DNA from: Acidobacteriota bacterium
GTDB taxonomy: Bacteria > Acidobacteriota > Terriglobia > Bryobacterales > Bryobacteraceae
Assembly (NCBI GenBank): GCA_014584705.1
Contig: JACTMJ010000030.1
Span: 1-64,000 of the forward strand
Reading direction: 5' to 3'
DNA: 64,000 nucleotides
Part shown: in pieces, positions 22,043 to 30,420 of the stretch
Layout: every line of letters starts with the position of its first letter
Position numbering within the stretch: the first letter of the stretch is position 1
The notes under the pieces: model-generated
The model's input: the letters and a program-made list of their open reading frames with translations, nothing else
The model's database searches: none
Told to the model about the DNA's origin: nothing
Made by a program: the position numbers and the translations under genes

Positions 22043-22657
22043 ATGGCCGATGCGAGACCAAAGACCCCGAGCGACGTGCTGCAAAGTTACCGGCGCTGGA
22101 AAGAAGAAGGCGCGGCGCTCAAGGCGCAGGCGCAGAACCTGCTCGTGGAGCGCTTCCATGAACTGCTGCGGGAAGCGCAGCAGGTGCAGCATGATCTCCA
22201 TGAGGATTTCGGGCACACCGTGAAGTTTCCGGTGAACCCGAAGTTCGCAAAGAAGGGCAAGACGCGCCCGCCGGCGAGGAAGCCGCTGGCCGGGGCTCCG
22301 GTAGCCGCGGCACCGGCACCCTCTTCCACCCCGGCAGGCGCGGGTTCCCCGCCGGCAGGCCACGCGCCAAGCTCCCGGCATTCCGCCGTGCAGAAGCCTT
22401 CGGGAGGAGCTTCGGCGCTGCGGGTGAGCCCAGCGGAGAGGGCACCCAGGGCGGCGTCTTCGAAGCGCCCTTCGGCCTCAAGAGCGGACCAGGGCGCGCG
22501 CGAAATTGAGCGCCTCACCCGCCAGGTGGAGAAAGCGCGCGAGCGCCTGGCGGAGGCCAAGGAATCGGGCGGGCCGGTGAAGATCCAGAACGCGGAAGAC
22601 CGGCTCTACGAGCTGAGCGACGAACTGCGTCTGCTGACGGACCGGCAGGCGGAATAG
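22043..22657 (+). CDS. Small coiled-coil protein with an Ala/Pro-rich linker
   Basis: A 204-aa protein with no signal peptide. Residues 1-75 are a charged helix (SYRRWKEEGAALKAQAQNLL), residues 75-150 are a low-complexity Ala/Pro/Ser linker, and residues 150-204 form a coiled coil (EIERLTRQVEKARERLAEAK). It is probably cytoplasmic with a structural or binding role. No family was recognised. The coding case rests on the amphipathic helices at both ends; the linker alone would not support it. Confidence 0.65.
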   Translation: MADARPKTPSDVLQSYRRWKEEGAALKAQAQNLLVERFHELLREAQQVQHDLHEDFGHTVKFPVNPKFAKKGKTRPPARKPLAGAPVAAAPAPSSTPAGAGSPPAGHAPSSRHSAVQKPSGGASALRVSPAERAPRAASSKRPSASRADQGAREIERLTRQVEKARERLAEAKESGGPVKIQNAEDRLYELSDELRLLTDRQAE

Positions 22658-22670
22658 GCGCGCCGCCCGC

Positions 22671-23609
22671 TCAACGGGCCGCGGCAACGGCGGGCGAAAC
22701 GCCCGCTCCGCTTTCGCTGAATTCGCGCTGCAGCAGGTCACAAAACTGCCGGGCCACGCGGCTGAGAGGCCGTTTGCGCCGATAGATGATGCCCAGGGGG
22801 CGAATGAGGCCGTCGGTATCGATCCGGATGGCGCGAAGACGGCCATCCTGGATTTCCGCGTCCATCATGCGGAGCGGCAGGATCGCGACCCCTCGGCCCA
22901 GCACCAGCGCTTCCTTGATCATTTGGATGTTGTCGAAGTTCATCACGCGCTGCACGTGTACCTTGTGTTCCCGAAGGAAGCGGTCAATGTGCGCGCGGAT
23001 GGGCAGGTCGTGGTCAAAGCCGATGAAGGCGGCCCCGTCTATTTCGCCGGGCGCGACGCTGGACTTCCGGGCCAGCGGGTGATCCGGCGCGGCACCCAGC
23101 ACCATGGTTTCATTCAGCCACGGAATCACTTCGAGTTCGCGCGTGGGTTCCGGGTAACTGAGCAGGCCAATGTCGCACAACTCCTTCTCGACGGACTGAT
23201 AGATCCGCTCCGGCCGGAGGTAAGTAACTTCCAGCGAAGCGGCGGGGAAGCGGGCGCGGAAGGTCTCTTCCACTTCGGACATGGTGGTGAGCCCCACGGA
23301 GTAAATGGCCGCGACGCGCAGCGTGCCGCTCACTTCGTTCTTCAGTTGTTCGAGTTCCGCCTCAAACGCTTCGCAGCGGTGGATCACCTCCTGGCAGAAC
23401 TTCAGGTAACGCCGCCCGGTTTCCGTGACCGTAAACGGGCGCGTGGAGCGATCGAGCAGGGTGGCGTCGAGGCGGCGCTCCAGCTCCTGGATGTGCTGGC
23501 TGGCGGCGGATTGGCTGATGCCGTTCGCCGCCGCGCCTTTGCTGATGCTCTTGTGACTGACGACGTCGCGAAACAAGCGAAGATGGTCGCTATCTGCCCG
23601 GAAGTGCAT
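22671..23609 (-). CDS. LysR-family transcriptional regulator, divergent from gltBD
   Basis: A 312-aa regulator. Start ATG 23609 (MHFRADSDHL) is chosen; the extra N-terminal residues from 23642 are not LysR-like. The N-terminal winged helix-turn-helix reads LRLFRDVVSHKSISKGAAAN and GISQSAASQHIQELERRLDA. The C-terminal part is a periplasmic-binding-type effector domain (LRVAAIYSVGLTTMSEVEET). It is divergent from gltB by 117 bp, the arrangement of GltC in Bacillus, which activates glutamate synthase. This suggests nitrogen or carbon control of gltBD. The effector is unknown. A GCGGGCG-AAA-CGCCCGC hairpin at 22690-22706 lies inside its 3' end. Confidence 0.9.
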   Translation of the reverse strand: MHFRADSDHLRLFRDVVSHKSISKGAAANGISQSAASQHIQELERRLDATLLDRSTRPFTVTETGRRYLKFCQEVIHRCEAFEAELEQLKNEVSGTLRVAAIYSVGLTTMSEVEETFRARFPAASLEVTYLRPERIYQSVEKELCDIGLLSYPEPTRELEVIPWLNETMVLGAAPDHPLARKSSVAPGEIDGAAFIGFDHDLPIRAHIDRFLREHKVHVQRVMNFDNIQMIKEALVLGRGVAILPLRMMDAEIQDGRLRAIRIDTDGLIRPLGIIYRRKRPLSRVARQFCDLLQREFSESGAGVSPAVAAAR

Positions 23610-23648
23610 AACAGTAGTGTAACTTATAATAGAAAAAATCAAAATCGT

Positions 23649-23665
23649 GTTGACTAATGTTCAAC
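23649..23665. promoter_or_regulatory. LysR-type T-N11-A dyad
   Basis: GTTGA at 23649-23653 and TCAAC at 23661-23665 form a perfect dyad centred at 23657. T23651 and A23663 are separated by 11 bases, the LysR box pattern. It lies over the -35 of the gltB promoter, so the divergent LysR protein could bind here. Confidence 0.6.
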
Positions 23666-23679
23666 GCGGGCGTTATTCT
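23650..23679 (+). promoter_or_regulatory. Predicted sigma-70-like promoter of gltB
   Basis: -35 TTGACT at 23650-23655 and -10 TATTCT at 23674-23679 with an 18-bp spacer (or TTATTC with 17 bp). The initiation site would fall about 40 bp before the gltB start. Confidence 0.6.
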
Positions 23680-23726
23680 GAGTCATACGTTTCCGGGCCC
23701 AGGCCGGGGAAACTACCCTCAACACC

Positions 23727-26700
23727 ATGAGCCATCATAAACCTTCTCCATGGTTGCCGGAGCCCCAGGGGCTCTACCTCCCGTCACTTGAAAAGGACGC
23801 CTGCGGGCTGGGGTTCGTCGCTCACCTCAAAGGAAAGCGCTCCCATGACATTATCGACAAGGGGTTGGAGATTCTCGTCAATCTGACCCATCGCGGCGCA
23901 TGCGGATGCGACCCCGAGACGGGCGATGGAGCGGGCCTGCTCACGCAGATTCCGCACGCCTTTTTCGTGAAGGAAGCGCGCAAGCAGGGCTTCTCGCTGC
24001 CGCCGGAAGGCCAGTACGGCGCAGGGATGGTGTTTCTTCCCGTGGATCGCTACGAGCGCATGCGCTGCGAGGCGCTGCTCGAAAAGGTGATTGCGGAAGA
24101 GGGACTGGAGCTGCTGGGCTGGCGGACCTGCTACATCAATCCGGACGTCATCGGGCGCGTGGCCCGCACGACGCAGCCGGCCATCGCGCAGGTCTTCGTC
24201 AAGGCACTGTCCGGCGTGGACCAGATGGCGCTGGAGCGCAAGCTCTATGTGGTGCGGCGGCTGGCCCAGAACCGGGTTTCGCAATCGGACATCAAGGAAA
24301 AGGATTTCTTCTACATCCCGTCCTTTTCGACGCGGACGATCGTTTATAAGGGGCTGTTGCTGGCGCCGCAGATTCGGGAGTTCTACCAGGATTTGAACGA
24401 CCCCGATTTTGTGAGCGCGCTGTGCATGGTGCACCAGCGCTTCTCGACGAACACGTTCCCCACCTGGGATCTCGCGCACCCCTTCCGCTACATCTGCCAT
24501 AACGGCGAGATCAATACCATCCGCGGCAACGTGGCGTGGATGACGGCGCGGCAGAGCGTGCTCGAGAGCAAGCTGTTCGGTGACGATCTCAAGAAGCTCT
24601 ACCCGATCATTGTGCCTGGCGGCAGCGATTCGGCGGGGCTGGACAACACAGTGGAACTGCTCACCCTCGCGGGCCGCAGCCTGTCGCATGTGATGGCGAT
24701 GCTGATTCCGGAAGCCTGGGACGCGGACGTCACGATGGACGACGACCGCAAGGCGTTTTACGAATTCCATGCCTCGCTGATGGAGCCCTGGGACGGCCCC
24801 GCGGCGGTGGCTTTCACGGACGGCAAGGTGATCGGCGCGACGCTCGACCGCAACGGTTTGCGGCCCGCGCGCTACTACGTCACGCATGACGATCTGGTGA
24901 TCATGGCGTCCGAAACCGGCGTGCTCAATGTGGAGCCCGAGAACGTGCGTTCGAAGGGCCGTTTGCAGCCCGGCCGCATGTTTCTTGCCGACCTCGAGCA
25001 AGGCCGGATCATCCCGGACGAAGAACTGAAGAACGAGCTCAAGTCCCGGCAGCCGTACCGGCGCTGGATTCAAGAGAACCAGGTGCGCCTTGAGGATCTG
25101 CCACTCGCGGGCCGCACGTTCCCGGCGTCTCACGAAACGCTGCTGGAGCGCCAGCGGGCCTTTGGCTACACCGACGAGGACATCCGCGTGCTGATGACAC
25201 CGATGGCGACCGGCGGCGCGGAAGCGATCGGCTCCATGGGTACGGATACGCCGCTTGCGTGCCTTTCGGACAAGCCGCAACCGCTGTTCCACTACTTCAA
25301 GCAGCTCTTTGCGCAGGTGACGAACCCGGCGATTGACCCGATTCGCGAAGAGCTTGTGATGTCGCTCGTCAGCTATATCGGCAGCGAGCGCAACATCCTG
25401 GAGGAGACGCCGGCGCACTGCCAGTTGCTGAAGCTGCCGCACCCGATCCTTGAGAACAAGGATCTCGAAAAGCTGCGCCGGATGTCGAGCGGAGACTTCC
25501 TGGCCACCACGCTGCCTACGCTGTTCCGTGTGCAGGACCACGCGGACGGGTTGCAGCGCGCTCTCGATGCGCTTTGCAAGCGGGCTTCGCTGGCCGTGAA
25601 ATCGGGCTATACGCTGCTGATTCTTTCCGACCGCGGCCTTGACCAGGAATACGCTCCCATCCCCAGCCTGCTGGCCTTGAGCGCGGTACACAATCACCTG
25701 ACCCGCGAAGAATTGCGGACGCAGTGCGCGCTGATCGTCGAATCCGGCGAACCGCGCGAGGTGATGCATTACGCGTTGCTGATCGGCTATGGCGCGAGCG
25801 CGGTGAATCCGTTTCTGGCGTTCGAGACGCTCGACGATCTTGCGGCGCGTGGCCTGCTGGGCGAGGTTTCCGCGGAGGCCGCGCACAAGAAGTTCATCAA
25901 GGCGGTGAACAAGGGTCTGCTGAAAGTCTTCTCGAAGATGGGCGTGTCGACGCTGCAAAGCTATCGCGGCGCGCAGATTTTCGAGGCCATCGGACTGAAC
26001 AAGGATTTCATCGATCGCTATTTCACCGGGACCCCTTCGCGCATTGAAGGCGTCGGCGTGGACGTGATCGCGCGCGAAGCGCAGATGAAGCACAGCTTCG
26101 CCTTCCGCGGGATGTCGCGCGATGAACCCGAACTCGAAGTGGGCGGTTCGTATCAGTACCGCGTGCAGGGCGAGTATCACCTTTACAATCCGCTGACGGT
26201 GAGCAAGTTGCAGCATGCGGTGCGGGGCAACTCGTATTCGACGTACAAGGAGTTCGCGGACCATATCAACAACCAGCAGGAGCAATTGGCCACCATCCGG
26301 GGGCTGATGCGCTTCCGCGAGGCGGCGCATCCGATTCCGCTGGAAGAAGTGGAACCCGCGTCGGAGATCGTGAAGCGATTCGCGACGGGCGCGATGTCGT
26401 TCGGCTCCATCAGCAAGGAGGCGCATGAGACGCTGGCGATCGCGATGAACCGCATTGGCGGGCGATCGAATACGGGCGAGGGCGGGGAAGACCCGGCACG
26501 CTTCGCGCCGCTCGCCAACGGGGATTCCCGGCGAAGCGCGATCAAGCAGGTGGCCTCTGGCCGCTTCGGCGTCACCACCAACTACCTGGTGAACGCGGAT
26601 GAGCTACAGATCAAGATCGCACAGGGAGCCAAGCCCGGCGAGGGCGGCCAATTGCCCGGCCACAAGGTGGATGATGTCATTGCGCGGGTGCGGCACTCCG

Positions 26701-28322
26701 TGCCGGGCGTGGGCCTGATCTCGCCCCCGCCGCATCACGATATCTATTCGATCGAAGATCTCGCGCAATTGATCTTTGACCTCAAGAATACGAATCCACA
26801 AGCGCGGATCTCCGTGAAGCTGGTGGCGGAAGTGGGCGTGGGGATTGTGGCGGCGGGCGTGGCCAAGGCGCATGCCGACGTCGTGCTGATCAGCGGCCAC
26901 GATGGCGGCACCGGAGCGTCTCCGCTCACGTCGATCAAGCACGCGGGAATCCCCTGGGAACTGGGACTGGCCGAAACGCAGCAGGTGCTGCTGATGAACG
27001 ACCTGCGCAGCCGCATCGTCGTGCAAACTGACGGCAAGCTGCAGACCGGGCGCGACGTGGCCATCGCGGCTCTGCTCGGGGCCGAAGAATTCGGCTTTAG
27101 CACCGCGCCTCTCGTCACGATGGGCTGCATCATGATGCGCAAGTGCCACTTGAACACCTGCCCGGTGGGGGTGGCGACGCAGGATCCCGTGCTGCGCGCC
27201 AAGTTTACCGGCCAGCCGGAGCACGTGATCAACTACTTCTTCTTCGTGGCCGACGAGCTGCGCGAGATTATGGCGAAGCTCGGCTTCCGGACGATGAACG
27301 AGATGATCGGGCAGACGGACCGGCTCGAGATGCGGGCGGGCCTGGACCACTGGAAGGCTAGCGGGCTGAACTTCGATTCCATCCTGCACCGGCCGGAACT
27401 GCCGTCCCGCGTGGCCAAGCATTGCGTGAGTTCGCAGGATCACGGGCTCGATGCGGCGCTCGACCATGAGCTGATCCAGATTGCCTCGCCCACGCTCGAA
27501 GCGCGGCAACCGGTGAAGGCGGAAATGGAAATCCGCAACGTACACCGCACGGTGGGCGCCATGCTGAGCGGACGTGTGGCGCGCGCCTTTGGCGATGACC
27601 CGCTGCCGCCGGACAGCATCTCCTTCAAGTTCAACGGTTCCGCGGGACAGAGCTTCGGCGCGTTTCTCGAACGCGGCATCACGCTTACGCTGGAGGGCGA
27701 CTCGAACGACTATGTGGGTAAGGGGCTCAGCGGCGGCCGGATTGTGGTGTATCCGCCCAAGCGCTCTTCCTTCCTGCCGGAAGAGAACATCCTCATCGGC
27801 AACACGGTGATGTATGGCGCTACGAGCGGAGAAGCTTACTTCAACGGAGTGGCCGGCGAACGCTTCTGCGTGCGCAACAGCGGGGCGACGGCGGTGGTGG
27901 AAGGCGTGGGCGACCACGGCTGCGAGTACATGACGAACGGCACGGTGGTTGTGCTGGGGAGCACCGGAAGGAACTTCGCGGCGGGCATGTCCGGCGGCGT
28001 TGCTTACGTCGCGGACGAAGTGGGCGAGTTCGCCAGGCACAGGTGCAATACAGAGAGCGTAGACCTCTTGCCGGTTACGAGCGACGCGGACCAGAAGATT
28101 CTTCGCGAGCTGATTCAAAAGCACGTGGAGTATACGGGCAGCCCCAAGGCGAAGTGGATCCTCGAACATTTCAACCGGATGCTGCCGCGCTTCGTGAAGG
28201 TGTTCCCGCACGAGTACCAGCGCGTTCTCGCTCAGAGGGAGAATCAGCAGGCACGGGAAGGGTTCAATGCACCCGTGATTCCTGCCAACGGAAGCGGAGC
28301 GGCGGAGGTGCTGCATGGGTAA
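23727..28322 (+). CDS. gltB: Glutamate synthase (NADPH) large subunit
   Basis: A 1531-aa subunit that moves the amide nitrogen of glutamine to 2-oxoglutarate to form glutamate. Near the N-terminus EKDACGLGFVAHL has the Cys (residue 26) that becomes the catalytic N-terminal nucleophile after propeptide removal, followed by the glutaminase domain (HQRFSTNTFPTW). The FMN-binding synthase domain includes GEGGQLPGHKV and HDGGTGASP. The [3Fe-4S] Cys cluster is CIMMRKCHLNTCPVG near residue 1132. The C-terminal beta-helix has repeats such as GLSGGRIVVYPP and MSGGVAYVADE. Length is normal. It overlaps gltD by 8 bases. Confidence 0.97.
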   Translation: MSHHKPSPWLPEPQGLYLPSLEKDACGLGFVAHLKGKRSHDIIDKGLEILVNLTHRGACGCDPETGDGAGLLTQIPHAFFVKEARKQGFSLPPEGQYGAGMVFLPVDRYERMRCEALLEKVIAEEGLELLGWRTCYINPDVIGRVARTTQPAIAQVFVKALSGVDQMALERKLYVVRRLAQNRVSQSDIKEKDFFYIPSFSTRTIVYKGLLLAPQIREFYQDLNDPDFVSALCMVHQRFSTNTFPTWDLAHPFRYICHNGEINTIRGNVAWMTARQSVLESKLFGDDLKKLYPIIVPGGSDSAGLDNTVELLTLAGRSLSHVMAMLIPEAWDADVTMDDDRKAFYEFHASLMEPWDGPAAVAFTDGKVIGATLDRNGLRPARYYVTHDDLVIMASETGVLNVEPENVRSKGRLQPGRMFLADLEQGRIIPDEELKNELKSRQPYRRWIQENQVRLEDLPLAGRTFPASHETLLERQRAFGYTDEDIRVLMTPMATGGAEAIGSMGTDTPLACLSDKPQPLFHYFKQLFAQVTNPAIDPIREELVMSLVSYIGSERNILEETPAHCQLLKLPHPILENKDLEKLRRMSSGDFLATTLPTLFRVQDHADGLQRALDALCKRASLAVKSGYTLLILSDRGLDQEYAPIPSLLALSAVHNHLTREELRTQCALIVESGEPREVMHYALLIGYGASAVNPFLAFETLDDLAARGLLGEVSAEAAHKKFIKAVNKGLLKVFSKMGVSTLQSYRGAQIFEAIGLNKDFIDRYFTGTPSRIEGVGVDVIAREAQMKHSFAFRGMSRDEPELEVGGSYQYRVQGEYHLYNPLTVSKLQHAVRGNSYSTYKEFADHINNQQEQLATIRGLMRFREAAHPIPLEEVEPASEIVKRFATGAMSFGSISKEAHETLAIAMNRIGGRSNTGEGGEDPARFAPLANGDSRRSAIKQVASGRFGVTTNYLVNADELQIKIAQGAKPGEGGQLPGHKVDDVIARVRHSVPGVGLISPPPHHDIYSIEDLAQLIFDLKNTNPQARISVKLVAEVGVGIVAAGVAKAHADVVLISGHDGGTGASPLTSIKHAGIPWELGLAETQQVLLMNDLRSRIVVQTDGKLQTGRDVAIAALLGAEEFGFSTAPLVTMGCIMMRKCHLNTCPVGVATQDPVLRAKFTGQPEHVINYFFFVADELREIMAKLGFRTMNEMIGQTDRLEMRAGLDHWKASGLNFDSILHRPELPSRVAKHCVSSQDHGLDAALDHELIQIASPTLEARQPVKAEMEIRNVHRTVGAMLSGRVARAFGDDPLPPDSISFKFNGSAGQSFGAFLERGITLTLEGDSNDYVGKGLSGGRIVVYPPKRSSFLPEENILIGNTVMYGATSGEAYFNGVAGERFCVRNSGATAVVEGVGDHGCEYMTNGTVVVLGSTGRNFAAGMSGGVAYVADEVGEFARHRCNTESVDLLPVTSDADQKILRELIQKHVEYTGSPKAKWILEHFNRMLPRFVKVFPHEYQRVLAQRENQQAREGFNAPVIPANGSGAAEVLHG

Positions 28323-29751
28323 GATTACCGGATTTCTCGAATTCAAGCGGGAAGAAATCGCCAAGCGGCCCGTGGAAGTGCGGGTGAAGGACTACTTTGA
28401 GGTCTATCAGCCGATGCCCGCGAGCACCGTGCAGCGCCAGGCCGCGCGGTGCATGGATTGCGGAGTGCCCTTCTGCCATACCGGCTGCCCGGTGAACAAC
28501 ATCATTCCGGATTGGAACGATCTCGTCTATCGCGACCGTTGGGAAGATGCAATCCGCATGCTGCACTCGACCAACAACTTCCCGGAATTCACCGGCCGCA
28601 TTTGCCCCGCGCCCTGCGAGGCCGCCTGCGTGCTGGGGATCAACGAGCCGCCGGTATCGATCAAGATGATCGAGCGCGCGATCGTCGAGCGGGCGTGGGA
28701 GAGCGGTTACGTGAAGCCGGAACCGCCCGCGCATCGCACGGGCAAGAAGGTGGCCATCATCGGCTCCGGCCCGGCCGGGTTGGCGGCGGCGCAACAACTG
28801 AACCGGGCCGGGCATTGGGTGACGGTCTTTGAGAAGAACGCGAAGCCCGGCGGTCTGCTGCGCTACGGTATTCCGGATTTCAAGCTGGAAAAGTGGGTGA
28901 TCGACCGCCGTTTAGGCCAGATGGAAGCCGAGGGCGTGAAGTTCCACACCAACGCCAATGTCGGGGCGGAGATTACCGGAGAGCAGTTGCGGGCGGAGTT
29001 CGATGCCGTGTTGCTGGCCATGGGCGCGGAAAGACCGCGCGATCTTGCGATTCCCGGGCGAGAGCTAAAGGGAATCCACTTCGCGATGGAGTTCCTGCCG
29101 CAGCAGAACAAGCGGGTCTCGAAGGAAGAAACCGGTTACAACGAGGGTGAAATTTCGGCGACGGGCAAGCACGTCGTCATCATTGGCGGGGGAGACACCG
29201 GCGCGGATTGCTTCGGCACTTCGGCACGGCAGGGCGCCAAGTCCATCACGCAACTGGAACTGTTCCCAAAGCCGCCGCTCGAACGCGCCGAGAGTACACC
29301 GTGGCCCCTGTGGCCGCTGCGATTGCGCACGGAATCCTCTCATGAGGAAGGCGGCGAGCGCGTCTGGAGCGTGAACACCACGCACTTCTCCGGAGACGAA
29401 CAAGGCAATGTTCGCCAATTGCACGCCGTGAAGGTGGGCGCGCCGCCGAAGTTCGAGGCCGAGGCGGGCAGCGAATTCAGTCTGCCGGCCGATCTGGTGC
29501 TGCTTGCGATGGGATTCGTGGGGCCGAAGCCGGGCGGCATTGCGGACCAGTTGGGCTACGAACTCGATGCGCGCGGCAATGCCAGGGCGGATGCCAACTA
29601 CATGACTTCCATGCCGGGCGTCTTTGCGGCGGGCGACGTCCGCCGGGGGCAATCGCTGGTGGTGTGGGCGATTTCCGAAGGCCGGAACGCCGCGCACGGA
29701 GTCGACACCTTCCTGATGGGTACAAGTAATTTGCCCCGGACCCATCGGTAG
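28315..29751 (+). CDS. gltD: Glutamate synthase (NADPH) small subunit
   Basis: A 478-aa flavoprotein that takes electrons from NADPH and passes them to GltB. The N-terminal half has the iron-sulfur Cys groups CMDCGVPFCHTGCPV and CPAPCEAACVLG. The pyridine-nucleotide-disulfide domain has the FAD fold GSGPAGLAAA, a second nucleotide fold GGGDTGADC, and the late FAD motif FAAGDVRRGQSLVVWAI. The start overlaps the gltB stop region (ATGGGTAA), giving translational coupling. A strong hairpin follows 50 bp after the stop. Confidence 0.96.
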   Translation: MGKITGFLEFKREEIAKRPVEVRVKDYFEVYQPMPASTVQRQAARCMDCGVPFCHTGCPVNNIIPDWNDLVYRDRWEDAIRMLHSTNNFPEFTGRICPAPCEAACVLGINEPPVSIKMIERAIVERAWESGYVKPEPPAHRTGKKVAIIGSGPAGLAAAQQLNRAGHWVTVFEKNAKPGGLLRYGIPDFKLEKWVIDRRLGQMEAEGVKFHTNANVGAEITGEQLRAEFDAVLLAMGAERPRDLAIPGRELKGIHFAMEFLPQQNKRVSKEETGYNEGEISATGKHVVIIGGGDTGADCFGTSARQGAKSITQLELFPKPPLERAESTPWPLWPLRLRTESSHEEGGERVWSVNTTHFSGDEQGNVRQLHAVKVGAPPKFEAEAGSEFSLPADLVLLAMGFVGPKPGGIADQLGYELDARGNARADANYMTSMPGVFAAGDVRRGQSLVVWAISEGRNAAHGVDTFLMGTSNLPRTHR

Positions 29752-30177
29752 CGCGGCAGTCCGTTCCATCCGCCGAATTGCCTTTGAACCCATCCTCCCG
29801 GGCGCGGTTTCGCATCCTCGCGAAACCGCGCTGTCGGCGTATTCCGGCCCATATCCCCGAGAGAAGCCCCGTGAGAAGCGTGCATTCGAGTGTCCGTTGG
29901 TAGTAAGCTGACGGTACACTGGGCCGCCGGGATGCGTTGCATCTCGGTGCCGAAATCGGCTTTTCGACGCGAAGACGATTTTGCAGGGGAAATTCTGCCA
30001 CTTTCTGGTGGCGGTTCTCATCAAACGAGAGAATGTACGGTTTTACAGGAAGGTCCCTTGTGGCTTCCGGTATCGTCACGGCACTTGTTGCATTGGGCGA
30101 TCCAGTTCGGGACGGGTCGGCGATGGGTTTCTGGTACGTTCGAGATTTGGTACCATCCGGCCCGCCGGGGAGGTGTT
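29752..30177. other. Intergenic region between gltD and ccoS
   Basis: About 426 bp. It holds the gltBD hairpin at 29802-29831. Open frames continue upstream of ccoS, but they have no protein-like composition. The promoter for the cbb3 operon should lie here; no clear -35/-10 pair or FNR-type box was found by eye. Confidence 0.5.
29802..29831 (+). terminator. Terminator-like hairpin after gltBD
   Basis: GCGCGGTTTCGC at 29802-29813 and GCGAAACCGCGC at 29820-29831 form a perfect 12-bp stem with a 6-nt loop. It sits 50 bp after the gltD stop. The following bases are not T-rich, so it may work as an mRNA 3'-end protector or with Rho. Confidence 0.6.
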
Positions 30178-30420
30178 GTGTTAGTTGTTTATGTCGTGAT
30201 TTGGGGTTCCGCCGTTCTGCTGGGTATTTCCGCGGTCTGGGGACTGGTGTGGGCCATTCGGACGGGACAGTTTCACGGTCTGCGGGAGGGCGCGGAAAGC
30301 ATCTTCGACGACGACGAACCGGTCGGGACGCCAACCGATTTTTTCCCCGGCGCCGCGCCCTCAGCCCGAGCTGCTTCGGGAAATAACGTCAGAACGATGG
30401 AGGCGAAATGGCAACGCTAG
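30178..30420 (+). CDS. ccoS: cbb3-type oxidase assembly protein CcoS
   Basis: A small single-pass membrane protein, 80 aa from GTG 30178, with GGGGAGG just upstream. The helix (VVYVVIWGSAVLLGISAVWG) is followed by the CcoS signature AIRTGQFHGLREGAESIFDDDE; the family pattern is a TM helix, then GQFxDLxxxAxxIxFDDD. CcoS is needed for haem b and copper insertion into the cbb3 oxidase. Its C-terminal tail overlaps the ccoN start by 13 bases in a different frame. It lies at the front of the operon, whereas it is often found after ccoI in proteobacteria. Confidence 0.82.
   Translation: MLVVYVVIWGSAVLLGISAVWGLVWAIRTGQFHGLREGAESIFDDDEPVGTPTDFFPGAAPSARAASGNNVRTMEAKWQR

Noticed and set aside
23784..28364. 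Two long minus frames (880 and 586 codons) over gltB
   Set aside because: They mirror the gltB coding strand and show no protein family features.
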